Assembly (NCBI GenBank): GCA_015680685.1
Contig: MNCI01027315.1
Location: forward strand, 417,966-481,965
DNA: 64,000 bases
DNA from: Gnetum montanum
Taxonomy: Eukaryota > Streptophyta > Gnetopsida > Gnetales > Gnetaceae
Reading direction: 5' to 3'
Position numbers and translations under genes: made by a program. Of the stretch, positions 33,465-45,176 are shown in pieces. Under the pieces are notes generated by a model. That model worked only from the letters and a program-made list of their open reading frames with translations. It was not told where the DNA came from and did not search any database. The stretch's first letter is position 1, and each line of letters starts with the position of its first letter.

Positions 33465-33600
33465 TAGAGGCTCAAAGCTCATCCTGCCAAGGTGGGTTCT
33501 TTAAAGGGTTGGTGGATAAGCAAAATCCTAATCTCGAGTGGCTGTGGCCAGGCTTGAACTCAGGTATTGTGACTTGAGAAACAAGCATATCTGTTGTTCT
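33465..33600 (-). repeat. tRNA-derived SINE, family 2, copy 2
   Basis: On the minus strand: TGCTTGTTTCTCAAGT, B-box-like GAGTTCAAGCC, GGCCACAGCC, and tail CCACCTTGGCAGGATGAGC. All words and their order match the plus-strand copy at 15190-15345. Confidence 0.5.
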
Positions 33601-35639
33601 TCTTATTAATATAATACATCCCTTATTTAATGTTAACTTCTTGTTTTTATTTCCCTTGAACTTAATATTATAAAATTAGAATATATATTCTCAATTTTTT
33701 GTTTAGCTTCGGTTTCTCAATCAGTGTGAAGATCCTTTGAGCATGCTTTCTGAATAAAATGCAGCTTTTTCATTCAGTGTTTACAAAGAGCTTTTGCATC
33801 GGTTTAAATTAAATGGCTATTATATAAAGACAATTTTAAGTTAAGAGAGTTTGGATGGATACTGCTAAGAATTGATTTATTCATGTATATTTAGATTTTC
33901 TAAGATCTCTATAAAAAACCTAAAATGGAAAAAATTACATTACTGAAACTAATGTAGGGAACTCTATGCTGCGGTTACTGTGTATTATCTGTTGAAGCAT
34001 GTCTTTGAATCTTCAAGAGCAACTAATGTAGGGACGTCAATTTGTTGTTGATTTGAGAGACACTGTTAGCCAACTGCAAATGGATGTGCGGAATCCATAA
34101 TTATGCATGGAGACGTTTATTTCTTAGAGGAGAATTATAGGAATAGCTTAACAATTACAAAAGTTTTAGAGCTTGCAAAAATTGATAAAGGTTAGGAAAT
34201 CCACTGCACAGTGAATTGAATATTCTGTTTTCTGCTAGAGATGTTGAAGTGGGTAGGCAACTAGAGAGTCATGTATGTCAAATGCTATTGCTACCCCTTG
34301 GGAAAAGCGGGAAATTGTTCAGGCAACATTCACCTTGAGTACCTTATTTATCAGAAACACTGTCGATGAGTACAGTGCTCAATTCTGATTTGGAAAAACA
34401 AAACTGATAAAATACTCTTGAACATACGGTGGTTTACCTTTCGCCATTCTTGCAGTTGCAGCTGTTTTGAATTCTCAGAATCCTGATGAATTGTGCTCTC
34501 TCTCTCTCTCGGTGTGTGTACGTTTGCATGAAATTGCTAAATTTGTATGGTTTTGGATAGCCAAATCATTGTATTTCTGTGTGGACCTGAGAGACACGCT
34601 TTATTATTGCTATTTCTTTGTCTAGTATTAGCTCATCTATTTTTAAAGTGTACTCTATCCAAATTCATGAAGTTTTTCATGGGCATCATTATACATTTAT
34701 GTTATTAAGCAGACCCTTTTATTGGATCTCATTATGCTACTGCATTTTCAATTGTTAACCATGTTTTCAGAGAAAGCTAATTGGGCTGCAGAAGTGGGGA
34801 AAGGACTAGGGAAAGACCCTGTTTTTAGCATACTTGAATGCCTTTTCCAGAGATCCTATCATTGAAGTGGCCGTGTTCACATTTTCAATTTAAGAAATAA
34901 GAACCTTACCATCACCTTAAATAATAGGCCTAATTGGTATTTTTGGAGAGATTGGATGTAAGTTATGTGAGCACTTCATTATCAACGTATGATCCATAAA
35001 GAGATCATGCATTGCATTCCTGGCCAGTTTCTGCAAATAAAATCCGCCATTCATCATGGAAGCTCGGGAATTTTATTTGACAGAGGATTTCAAGTTCAAG
35101 ATGCCCCTGCACTGAGCCCGGATACAAAAGCCCTTATCAAAACCATTATCAGGCTAGTAAATTGAAATATTCTTTGTTATACAGCGAAATCATGGAGATA
35201 TGTCTTGTTACACATCACATTAAAATATCAAAAATAATACTTTAATTGCAAATGGCGGATCCCAATTTATTCATCTGCCCCCTTGAGATAAAAGGTTTGC
35301 AGCAAAAGGCTTTTAGAGCTCTTCTTTCTTGTATTTTGAAAACCAATACAAAGAACCAGCACACCATAAGGCATGGAACATGTTTGCTGGTTAAGGGACA
35401 AGTTTCTGGTCAGGTTATATACAAAGATTGAAGATGGTTTCTTTTTATAATAAATGCAGACCAGTGATACCCTTCAAATATGAAGTTAAAATTCTTATTG
35501 ATGTAATTAATTTAGTGTTCACAAATAGAGGTCAACCTTAAATGTAATAGTAATAGTATAGGTGGGATAGTACTTTACATGTTGTGCTAAAAATTAAAAT
35601 TAGGGTATAAAATTGAACATTTGTAAATTGAGAAATGTG
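33601..35639. other. Spacer downstream of ERG copy; (CT)n microsatellite
   Basis: No coding domain recognised. A short (CT)n run lies at 34492-34510, followed by a (GT)n piece. Confidence 0.5.
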
Positions 35640-35880
35640 ATATTGTGGGGTAAAAATTTTAATTAAGTTTATATGTATTTTAGAAGTTCTAAGTTATGTA
35701 TTTGATTTTGGTGGACAATGTTAAGTTATAAAATTTTAATTTGACTGAGAAATATTGGTAAAAGAAGTTCCAGGTTGCATCAATCCCCTAAATTAAGTTT
35801 ATAAAATTAAACATGCACTTAATACAACATTATTATCATAATTATCCAAGCCTTACCCCAATAAAGTGGGGTTCAATTTT
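35640..35880 (+). repeat. SINE family 1 fragment followed by SINE family 3 tail
   Basis: 35680-35760 has the family-1 block AAGTTCTAAGTTATG, TTTGATTTTGGTGG, TTATAAAATTTTAATTTGA. At 35830-35875 an inverted family-3 tail (ATTATTATCAT, then AAGCCTTACCCCAATAAAGT) is joined to it. Confidence 0.5.
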
Positions 35881-36539
35881 TTAATTTTTATTTTTTATTG
35901 TCATTCAATTTTATCAACTAGGATTCCAACCCCTCTATGGCTAAAAAAAAAAAAGAAATAAGATCACCTTGTTGTAACCTTGTTCTTGCAAAATTATTCT
36001 TTCCTAACCTCACAATAACACCTCCATGAATTAAGTGTGTAATACCTAACTTGTGGCCATAAACAATCTTCAATTCAATATAACCTTCGATCAATCAACA
36101 ATTATGAGACTACAGGGAACAAATTTTTAATTGAATGTGGACATAGCTTACCACCCATGCACTAGGAATGGCAAGGGAAAGATAAAGAAAAAATGGGTTT
36201 GAATCATAAACTTGATTAGCCTAGTCAATGCAAATAAAAACTAAGTATAGAAATGGATTATCTAGTGATGTGAAATCAAATCTAAGTATGGAAAAGTGAA
36301 TAGAAGAACATAAAACTAATAAAAATAAAGAACCATAATATATAGAAAATGGTCTTAGTTCCCTTGAATAATAAAATGCTTGATCAGAGGAATACAAAGT
36401 GTTTGCCACCTATGGAGGGCCAAAGCTACAAGTCTTGGTGAAAAACGTAAGGGAAATAAAGTTGATAATGGAAGTTTTAGTACTAGAATTGAACCTTTGA
36501 ATGATGAATATGTAAGTGGAAAGTCTTAGGAGTAGTTTA

Positions 36540-37660
36540 GAATCTATTTGGAGCCAAAATGGAGGTGCTTTGACTAACTATCTAGCAAGTGATGCTAGAG
36601 TTGAAAAAATTCCAACTTTGGAACTAGTGACATTGATGCTAAAAAATCCCAGCTCTGGGATAGTGATGTAAGAGCTGCCAAATTGATGCTAGCGCTAGAT
36701 TGAGCTTGTAGACTATTAGACAAAGTTGTGGTGGCTGTAGAGCATGTGGGGGCTACTAGAAGTGTAGATGCTCATACTCTTAGTCTTTCCAAATTCAAAA
36801 AAGTGCTCTAGTTCTCAAGATATTAGCCTTAAAATTGGGGTTCAATATGATATTTCTAGGCTTAGGGTTTTCAAATTTAACCTTGGAATTAAGTGAAGTT
36901 AACCTAAAGTTTGTTTTTGGCAACTTTAACTCGAGAGACTTAATGGTGCAAGTGATGCAGGAGGTGATGTTGGTGTTAGCGTCAACTACGTGATAAAAAA
37001 TTTTCAACTTCCTTCCAAACTATAATCCCAAGTCTTTGGGATGCTCGAATTGATGTTGAAATGTATTGTAATGATGTTTATAGGATGTCAAAGAGCTCAT
37101 GGACATGAGGAATGCTACCGAATTCTAATCTTGATGATTTTGTTTGATACTTATGTTACCTTGGGTGATGCTAATGTTGATGTTGATGTTAGTGTTAGTA
37201 TCACTTGAAACACTTGGAAAAAATTCCAGCTGTGACCCTTAAAACTACCTTCAAACCTATTGAAATTGACATTTAATACCTTGGAAACAATGTTGACTGG
37301 TCACAAGAGAGTCCAAGAAGCCAAGACTAAAGCCAAAATGCTAGTTTTTACAAGAACTATTAGGTTAATGGTAGAGATGATGAAGTAGGTGCTAACACTA
37401 ACTTTGATGTTGATGTTAGCATCAACATCACCACCATACTTAGAATAATTTTGCTTTCCAGGTCCTAGGGTCAACTTTTCATAGAGCCAAAAATTAATGT
37501 TTGCCATGTCGAGATTGTTGTAGATGAGTCATTTAGGATCTTGTGGGGTTGAAACAAAGGCCACGAAGCAGTTATAGTGTAGGTTACGTGGGCATGGTGG
37601 TCCAAGGATGATGTTGACATTGTGTTAGTGCAACCTTTGATACTTACAAAAGTACCCTTT
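36540..37660. repeat. Degenerate long-unit repeat rich in GATGTTGATGTTAG
   Basis: Similar passages recur at about 36590, 36960, 37170 and 37400: a GATGTTGATGTTAGYGT run, then AAAAATTCCAACTT- or AAAATTTTCAACTT-like text and a CCTTCCAAAC-like end. Spacing varies from about 210 to 370 bases. No product is inferred. Confidence 0.4.
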
Positions 37661-37899
37661 TTTGAACTTTTTTGGGTTAGCTAAAAGTGATGCACATATG
37701 CTGGGTTATGAGCTAGAATGAGCCTTGAAGGTATTTGAAAGTTCGAAATGTGTTTTATGACACTATTTTTTTCACCATTTTGATGCTCAAACTTGGATAA
37801 AATAATCTCAAAACAGCACTTAGTCTTGGTGATCACAAAACTGAAAAATAGGTACAACAAACCCATTTGAAGATGAAAAATTCCCAAAGCAATGAGCAT

Positions 37900-38045
37900 T
37901 TATAAGAACGAAAATCTAGATCCGTGGTAGTAATCCTCAAGCATATGTATCCAATGATTAGGAAAGGTTATTTTTTGTAGCACAACTCTCATGTAGCTCT
38001 AATTAATTATATTATAAGCTTTTAAAATATTAAGCTCTAAGGCAA
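37900..38045 (-). pseudogene. LINE reverse transcriptase fragment, left of copia-type element
   Basis: The minus strand encodes LELNILKAYNIIN.SYMRVV and ITFPNHWIHMLEDYYHG, the plant L1-type RT block K(L/M)D.SKAYD.V.W.YL..VL..M.F...W. The same block recurs at 54947-55050 beyond the right LTR of the copia-type element, so about 100 bp of LINE are present on both sides. Confidence 0.6.
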
Positions 38046-38271
38046 TGTTAAGAATTTGGTATTAGATGATACTATGAACTCATGTTTACACCATCATGGT
38101 ACGATCACTGTCACATTGATGTTTGTTATTTCATGTTGGATAATTAGTTATTTCTTTAAGAACTTATTAATATGTTATTAACTAAGAATCATGTGTGTTC
38201 CTCTAAGCAACATAACAATTTTATCATAACTACATATACTTCTAGTTTTTATGTTTAAGATATGTACATTA
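38046..38271 (+). mobile_element. Left part of 5' LTR, copia-type element F
   Basis: It starts TGTTAAGAATTTG, as the right LTR does at 54488 after its polypurine tract, and shares CTCATGTTTACA, GATGTTTGTTATTTCA, TAATTAGTTATTTCT and CTAGTTTT.ATGTT. It breaks at 38271 at the target site CATTA of the nested element and resumes at 42147. Confidence 0.7.
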
Positions 38272-38824
38272 TGTTGACCTTTTGATATGTCAAAACATTA
38301 AGACAGATGGAGTACAAGGATTTTTGTATGATTGTTGTGTTTGTAGGGCAAGAACTTGGATTAAGACATCTACAAGGTTTCAAGAAAGCATGTAAGAGTT
38401 CAAGAGCATGGACAAGGAATGAAAATTTCAAAGTGTAAAAGAAATTGAAGTAAGGTGTCTCCAAGAAATAGTAGACGTCTTGGTCGAGGTGAAGGAGAAT
38501 CAGTAAAGATGTCTTTTAGAAATAGTAGATGTTTATCATCAAGTAAAGATGTCTCCAAGAAATAGCAGATGTCTTGGTTGAGTTGCAGGTTGCTTAGAAG
38601 AAGACATCTTTGATAAAAAGTAGACATTTTTTTAGTGAGAAAGACGTCTACTCATGAATTAAGATGCTTATCTAATTTTTCCTACAATGTGGCAAAGACG
38701 TCTACTAGTTGTTTTAAAACGTAGATGAGACATCTTCTTTTTCATTCAAGGCCTCATTCACTGCTACTATTAAAGTCAAAACCCTCATTCCTGTATCATG
38801 TTTTTCCAAATTGACCTCACAGAG

Positions 38825-40245
38825 ATGACTAGGGCTCCACCATCAATAGCGATTTTGTCAAAAATGGCCTACAAGAAGGTTGGGATGTCTAGGGTGCCAC
38901 CAAAGAAGAAATCCAAGGGCAATTCTAGCAATCTGCTATCCTCTTATGTGCCACAATTTCAAAATTCAAGCACAACATAGGTTTGAGGCAACTCGAACCA
39001 CGAATATTATTACTAAGTGCTCTCTTTCCTTTCTTGCACATAGGTAAGCTACTTTAATGGATTATTTCCAGGTGTTGAATTAGGGAAACCTTATTGCAAT
39101 GAATTTTTTGGTCCTAAAATGTTGATTCATGATTTTTATTGCAATATTATTGTTTCAAATGTTGTTGTTGGAGCATTCACTTTCATGGTCAGGGGTCTTC
39201 TCATTGAGGTCTCTCCCCAACTTGTGAATGCAATCCTTGGGATCTCTAGTGCAAATGTCTTTTGGGTAACCATTGATACCATGCATGAAATTTATACAAA
39301 TGGTATAATGCCCATAGGACATGATGAATTTTATGATGTTTTGTTTGGGAAAGATGTATTCTTTGACAGAGGTCATATTGAGAGGAGCATGATGATTCCT
39401 AATGCTTCCACCTTGTCTCTTATCATGTTGTATAACATTATGGTAAAAGAGGGGAGTTATAGTTATCTTCTACCATCCCAATCATTTGTGCTTTATTGTA
39501 TTCTCACAGGACGACCATTAGATTTGGGACATACACTCTACTGGGAAATGTTGAGTCCATTTGCCAAGGAAAGAATCCTTGGACATTCTTACCTCAAGAA
39601 CTTGTTGATATGTTAGAAGAATGTGCCTATTCTAGAGATGCCTTTGCTCAAAGGAATGAGCAACCTTATTGAATATGTTAAGAAGATAAGTGTTTCTCAT
39701 GTAGTTGAAGCAAGACTGAGTACTAGATTGTAGAAGAAGAAGGAAGGAAGCATTATCATCAAGGACCTCTCACTAGCTGGGCATATCCAAATCCAGTTGT
39801 GCCTAGATCAGTTCTTTATTGATGAGGCTTCTTTGACCTTTTTTACAAGCCATCAGGAAGCTTGGGAGAAGCATCTCTTACTTGCATGAGAGTTTGGATG
39901 CAGCTAGTATTCCTCTCTTTTGATGGATAGAAGTTTGAGGAGGTTACTATTCCTCCTATTTTTGATAGTGAGGAGAACATTTTTGTTCCACCANCAGGAG
40001 GTTACTATTCCTCCTATTTTTGATAGTGAGGAGAACATTTTTGTTCCACCAAAGAACTTTGCATCAGTGGAACCTTCTTGTGCACATGATTTAGGGATGG
40101 AATCAAACTCTAAGCCTGAGGCATCACCAACTCATGTCCAGGGAGAGCATCATGTTCCCATGCAACAACCTCAGCATCATGATCTTACACCACCAGTACA
40201 TTCAATTCCTCCATTAGCCAATGCTACTAGCTCATTTGAGCAGTA
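38825..40245 (+). pseudogene. Putative plant transposon protein (PTP-like) ORF
   Basis: One frame, broken by stops, from ATG 38825 (MTRAPPSIAILSKMAYKKVG, Lys-rich nuclear-signal-like PPKKKSK) to 40243. The central part, 39119-39616, is intact for 165 codons and has the features of the putative plant transposon protein domain found in many plant LTR elements: FTFMVRGLLIEVSPQLVNAI near the start, then SLIMLYNIMVKEGSYSYLLP and QSFVLYCILTGRPLDLG. A Pro/His/Gln-rich tail follows. Function unknown. A 56-bp perfect duplication around an N at 39994 lies inside and looks like an assembly join. Confidence 0.6.
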
Positions 40246-40972
40246 AGCTATGGAGAGTATCTTTGGGACCACATCCCAATGGATACTAGCTCAATAGCTT
40301 CTAGTTTAGCCAGAACCACTAGCTTTATCTCAATTTTGATTGAAGCTTCATCCTTGGCGAGCTCCCATTCAAAAACTTGAGCCATTTGATGAGGATGAGC
40401 ATAGGTTGATCCAACCTAACACTAGTAGTGATGATGATGAGGAGAAGACTTATTGTCCATCCTGAGCAGTGGAGGGATTTGAATTTGAGGATGTGACCAA
40501 GGTTAGTAATTAGGGACCTTGGGTGATCACTTTCTCTCTCCTTTTTTGTTAATGTCCAAAAGGGAAAGAAGTTTTTGATTCTCACATATGTGATTTTTGG
40601 ACTTTCACATATGTGCTTGATTATGTATGATGCTACCATTTGTATAGAAAATTGGTTGTATTAGACAGTTACAGATTTATGTGGACAATTGGATATATTG
40701 GATAGTTGTGGATTTATGTGGATAATTGGTTGTATGGACAGTTGTGGATGAGTTAAAGACTGATGGTGCTTCCTTTGTTATCTCTATGTGGTATACTTTT
40801 GATATTTACTTTTGCATCATTTCATTGTTTTCCATGTATTACTGAACTACCTTGAAACTCAACACTTTATCCTAGTCCCTAGTTGCCATAGGAATTTATA
40901 TGTCTTAATATTTTTATTGGTTTTTATCTCACCCATTTCTTAAGTTTTGTACATCATCAAAAATGGAAAGAT

Positions 40973-42146
40973 TGTTGACCTTTTGGTATGTTAAAACATT
41001 AAGACAAATGTAGTACACAAATGTTTGTGTGGTTGTTGTGTTTGTAGGGCAAGAACTTGGATTGAGACATCTACAAGGTTTCAAGAAAGCATGTGGGAGT
41101 TGCAGAGCATGGACAAGGAACGAAGATTTCAAAGTGCAAAGGGAATTGAAGAAAGACATCTCCAAGAAATAGCAGACGTCTTGGCCAAAGTGAAGGAGAA
41201 TTAGTGAAGACGTCTTGTAGAAACAGTAGACATCTACCATCAAGCAAAGACATCTCTAAGAAATAGTAGACATCTTGGCCAAGTTGAAGGTTGCTCACAT
41301 GAAGACATCTCTGAAAAAAGTAGACATTTTTTTGGTGAGAAAGGCATCTTCATGAAGACATCTCCACAAAGATGTCTTTCCTATGGAGAAGATGTCTTTC
41401 CAAAATGAAGGTCTAATGTAGAAAGATGTCTTAGTCTTGAAGAAGATGTATCCAGTGATTGTTAGATAGCCATTGCATGAATTCTGAGGTGTTTTAGAAA
41501 CATCTAGGCTATAAGAAGACTTCATTCTCTTGGAAAATATGCAAGCATTGTGTACCATCAAGTGTCATTATCAAGCAATCATTGTATACATCATTCTCTT
41601 GTTATTATTCCTCATTGTACTATCTTTTGTCTGTTGTAAGTGGTTAAAGTGAGTTATACCTCAAAGTACAAGGATCAGCAAATTAGTTGCATTCTTTCCA
41701 TGTAATTGTTATTCTCTTTTGTTGTCTTATGGGGCTGATGTGCTTCTTGCAAGAAGGCATCTTGCTTAAGCATGTTAGGCTCCTGCAGGATTGAGTGTTG
41801 GTGTAGCACCATAACACTTTGGAATGGAGCTCAAGTTGTAAAGGTTGTGAGATCCTAGAAACACATTCTAAGCTTGTTGAGACCTTGCGGGATTGTGTAG
41901 ATTCATTAGATTGAATCACTTTAGTGCAAAGCTTAGAGCATGTATAGGGTGTGGTACCCTTCAAATAACATTTGAAGAGCAACAAAGTTTGGAGGTGTGC
42001 TAGCAAACTATCCTCTGAGTGTGGACTACCCAAGTTGGGGAACAACATTAATTTTTCTATGTGATTTATTTCAAAGGATTTTTAATTTGGGAAACTTATT
42101 CTTCCCTATTATTTTTAATTTGGGAAACTAAGTTCAATGATCCTCA
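40973..42146 (+). mobile_element. 3' LTR of the nested PTP element
   Basis: 1,174 bp from TGTTGACC to GATCCTCA, immediately followed by CATTA. The U3 part is full of AAGACATCT/AGATGTCTT words in both directions. Near the end TTTTAATTTGGGAAACT is repeated at about 42078 and 42112. Confidence 0.7.
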
Positions 42147-42361
42147 CATTAGATACATATGAGACTGATTAGTTACTTACTTAAACATCTCTAAATATAT
42201 TTGTTATCTTCTAAATTACACATAATGTAATATGCTGAATATTGTGGTTTTTAACACTTCAAGGTGTGTTAAACATCAGTGCTTCTATATTAATATATTT
42301 CAACATAATTTATTGTATATTGCCTTGGAGCTTGTGATCTTATTGATCACAAAACTTGACA
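42147..42361 (+). mobile_element. Right part of 5' LTR, copia-type element F
   Basis: Continues the LTR interrupted at 38271: CATTAGATACAT, GACTGATTAGTTAC, CTTGTGATCTTATTGATCAC, aligned with 54735-54946. It ends GACA next to the primer site. Confidence 0.65.
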
Positions 42362-42373
42362 TAGTATTAGATC
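42362..42373 (+). promoter_or_regulatory. Primer-binding site, tRNA-iMet type, element F
   Basis: TAGTATTAGATC directly after the LTR resembles TGGTATCAGAGC, the initiator tRNA-Met complement used by most plant copia elements. Confidence 0.55.
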
Positions 42374-44621
42374 AAATTTTTGTTGACCTATATCACCATT
42401 ACCATGAGTTTCATACATTGATAAAGTTAGGGCAATGAATAAATGTGATGATAAGTATAAAAATTGAAATTGCAAAATTTCATTTTTACCTTTGTAAACT
42501 GCAAGTAAATGACATACCAAACCTTGTTATGTTATACTCCAAATTGTAATTTTTTGCTTTTAGAGTGTTTCTACTAAGTATTCAAACCTTGTTTATTCTA
42601 ATTCTGAAAAATTTCATTTGAAATAGTGCATGAATTAGGATTTTTCCTATGTTATGAAATTTTGCATAATGTAAAATTGCAAACTCTAGATTCTTTAGAA
42701 CATGAAGTAGTGACACAGTGTTACCATTATCACCATTGACATTGCAACTAAAAATTCATAGTGATACTTTCCATAGTGAAGCTTCACCTTTCATAGTAAG
42801 GAAAAATGTTAAGAAGATCAAAGTCTACTTAGCAATGATACCTCATTATGAAGTCATGGTGAACAAGTTGTAGAACTTTGATTTTCTACTATCAAAGGAG
42901 AAATATGCAAGATATATAGCACCAAGAATTAGTATATAATATCATCACTTTGATTTAAATCTAGCAACATAGCTAGTGAAAAATGGATTTGAAAAAGTTA
43001 GGGTTAACATAGTTCATAGAGTTTATGGTGTTAAAGGATTAGTCATTAGTTGAAAATTTTATTTGTATTTATAATAATGGTTGGTTTATATTTTAGTTAA
43101 GAAAGACTTGGTAGTTCTCCAGAATTTAAAAGACATTTCTACATTTTTGTTTTTAGACTGTGAAAATAGATTTTGCCTTTATATAAGTCATGTTTTTAAG
43201 GCATTTGCTTATTGAATGTTTTATAAGGAGGATTGGGGAAGGCTTGTACCATCTTCACTTCCAAGATTTCAATTGTATAGTTAAAGATACCATATTCTAG
43301 CTTTGTAGAAATCATTGCCTATCACACATGTGTTAAAGACAAGAAGAATGTCATTTAATGGCCTCTACTGAATCTGCTCGCTACCACAGTGAAGAAGTGG
43401 TGAAGGAAGATAGCCAAGTGGATTGGTTATCAATTTTAAAAAAGAAATTAAAGGCTTAGGAACTTAGCTATTGCCATTTCTCATCCCTACTTTTTTATAT
43501 GGTTACCTTCTTTTTAGTTTTGTTAAAGTTTTTATTAACTCTAAGTTATTACAAGTCACTACGATGTTGAAAGATAGAAATAAATAATTTTTATCAAAAG
43601 TATTTATCAAAGTGTTTGAAAAATAAGAGCAGATAGTCATGGAGCTACCTGCATTGAAGTAGCAAGAAGGAGTTCAAATAGAAGGTGGGTATGTGCCACA
43701 ATGAGATTATTTGTTATCATCCATGATGAATTTAATTCTGTACCATCGCAGGTTTGAGCATAAGATTTCTCATTATGAGTCATCCATAAACTTCTTTAAA
43801 CCTTTAGTGAAGAAGAGCCCTATGAAAGAACCTTTATATCGTGAGGTTGCATGGAAATATATTGAAGTAGTAAATCAAGACAATTATCTAGCAAGCATGC
43901 AAAACATTATCATAAATAATATTAGCCAATTGACCAAATCCTTCTCCATTGAAGTGAGTAATGATTTACTTTATGAATTAATGGTTTTGAATTACACAAT
44001 GATAGGATACTACTTTAAGACTAGGGTTTTTTGAACAATGCTAAACAACAATAAGTAGGTCTTTAAGAATGCTCTAGCATAAATAAGTCCTTAAACAAAG
44101 ATTTGAAGAAGACTCATGAAGATAAAGAAACATATGCTAAATCCTTTAATAAATATAAATATGAGGTAAATTAAACCCTAAAATTAGCCAAGAAATAAGC
44201 CAAAGAGTTGGAAGAGCTCAAGTAAGCAAGAATCACTGTAGGATCCAACATTGATCCTAAGGTAGTAAATAGTGTTTAGAACTTAATGGTAAAGGTGATG
44301 GAGTTTGAAACTAAGAAATTTTTAGTGAAAAGAAAAACTCCACATTTCTGCAAGATCTAGAAAGTGTGCAAAAGAAATTTTTTTATTTAATTATGCATAA
44401 CTCTAGTTTGAGAGAGGATTTCAATGACGAAAGGGAAAGTTTAAATGCCATGGTGAAGAAGCTACAAGATTAAGCAATAATTGAGGAGTTTATTGCCCAC
44501 TATAAAGAATTGGTAATGTCATTTGCATTGTTGGATCATGAATTACCAATTATTTTCATTGTGGATCCATTGTCATTATAGGTTGTATAATGAACTGAAA
44601 GAAAAGTTCTTCAAGAAGCCT
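42374..44621 (+). mobile_element. Left interior of copia-type element F
   Basis: No gag or pol domain is recognised. One open frame at 43711-44034 (107 codons, mildly charged) continues in broken frames to about 44480 with a Lys/Glu-rich, coiled-coil-like pattern (for example KETYAKSFNKYKYEV, then LAKK.AKELEELK). The product is not recognised. The interior is broken at 44622 by viral DNA. Confidence 0.45.
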
Positions 44622-45137
44622 AGTATCAGTTTCTACTGGTTGGCTATCATAAGAGATATTTAATTCTTTTTCCATTTTCTTCAGAGCTTTTAACTCTACT
44701 TTCTTCTCATTTACCTGTTTATCTAACTAAATATAAATAGTTAAATCATCTATAGGTGTACGCTTAAGTTTAGCTTTTAACCTATCTAGCTGTATCCTAG
44801 TGACTATTATCTGATCTTGTATCCTCTTGGTTTCGTTGGATGTTTGTGTAGGTTTGGAGGTGGATGCACGGTTCATATTACAATAATATACATCTCCGTC
44901 GGAAGAATCAGAAGGATACGAAGGCTCACCGTATTCAGAAGTATGTTGCCGATCGTATTCTTTCCAGTACTCATCCTCACTTTCACTTTGTACTGAAGGA
45001 GATGAAGGACATATGTCACTCTGTGGGTTGTAAGCAATATCTGTTTCCTCGGGATCAAATATCCATTCAAAGTGTGTTTCCTTAATATTATGTTTTTGTA
45101 TAAAATGAACCTTTTTCTTGTCCTTATCTTTGTTAGG

Positions 45138-45176
45138 ACAATTTGTTGCTAAATGTGGACCTCCACAAATGAAACA
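45138..45176 (-). other. Coat-protein zinc finger, unusual spacing
   Basis: CFICGGPHLATNC: C-x2-C-x3-H-x4-C, one residue shorter between the second Cys and the His than the usual C-x2-C-x4-H-x4-C retroviral/caulimovirid finger. It lies between a strongly basic stretch (RRHVRKYPGFFRRRPRR) and an acidic tail. The second copy (about 52279-52318) has the same spacing, so it is ancestral and not a local error. Confidence 0.8.

Larger units (their letters stand above)
38272..42146 (+). mobile_element. Nested non-autonomous LTR element with plant-transposon-protein ORF
   Basis: Inserted in the LTR of element F with a perfect 5-bp target duplication CATTA (38267-38271 and 42147-42151). A 3' LTR at 40973-42146 starts TGTTGACC after a purine tract (AATGGAAAGAT). 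The 5' LTR keeps only its first part (38272 to about 38645, same words as 40973-41340) and has lost the rest. Both carry many copies of an AGACRTCT-type word (for example AAGACATCTCC). The interior has a single decayed ORF and no gag, RT or integrase, so it must have relied on another element. Confidence 0.75.
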
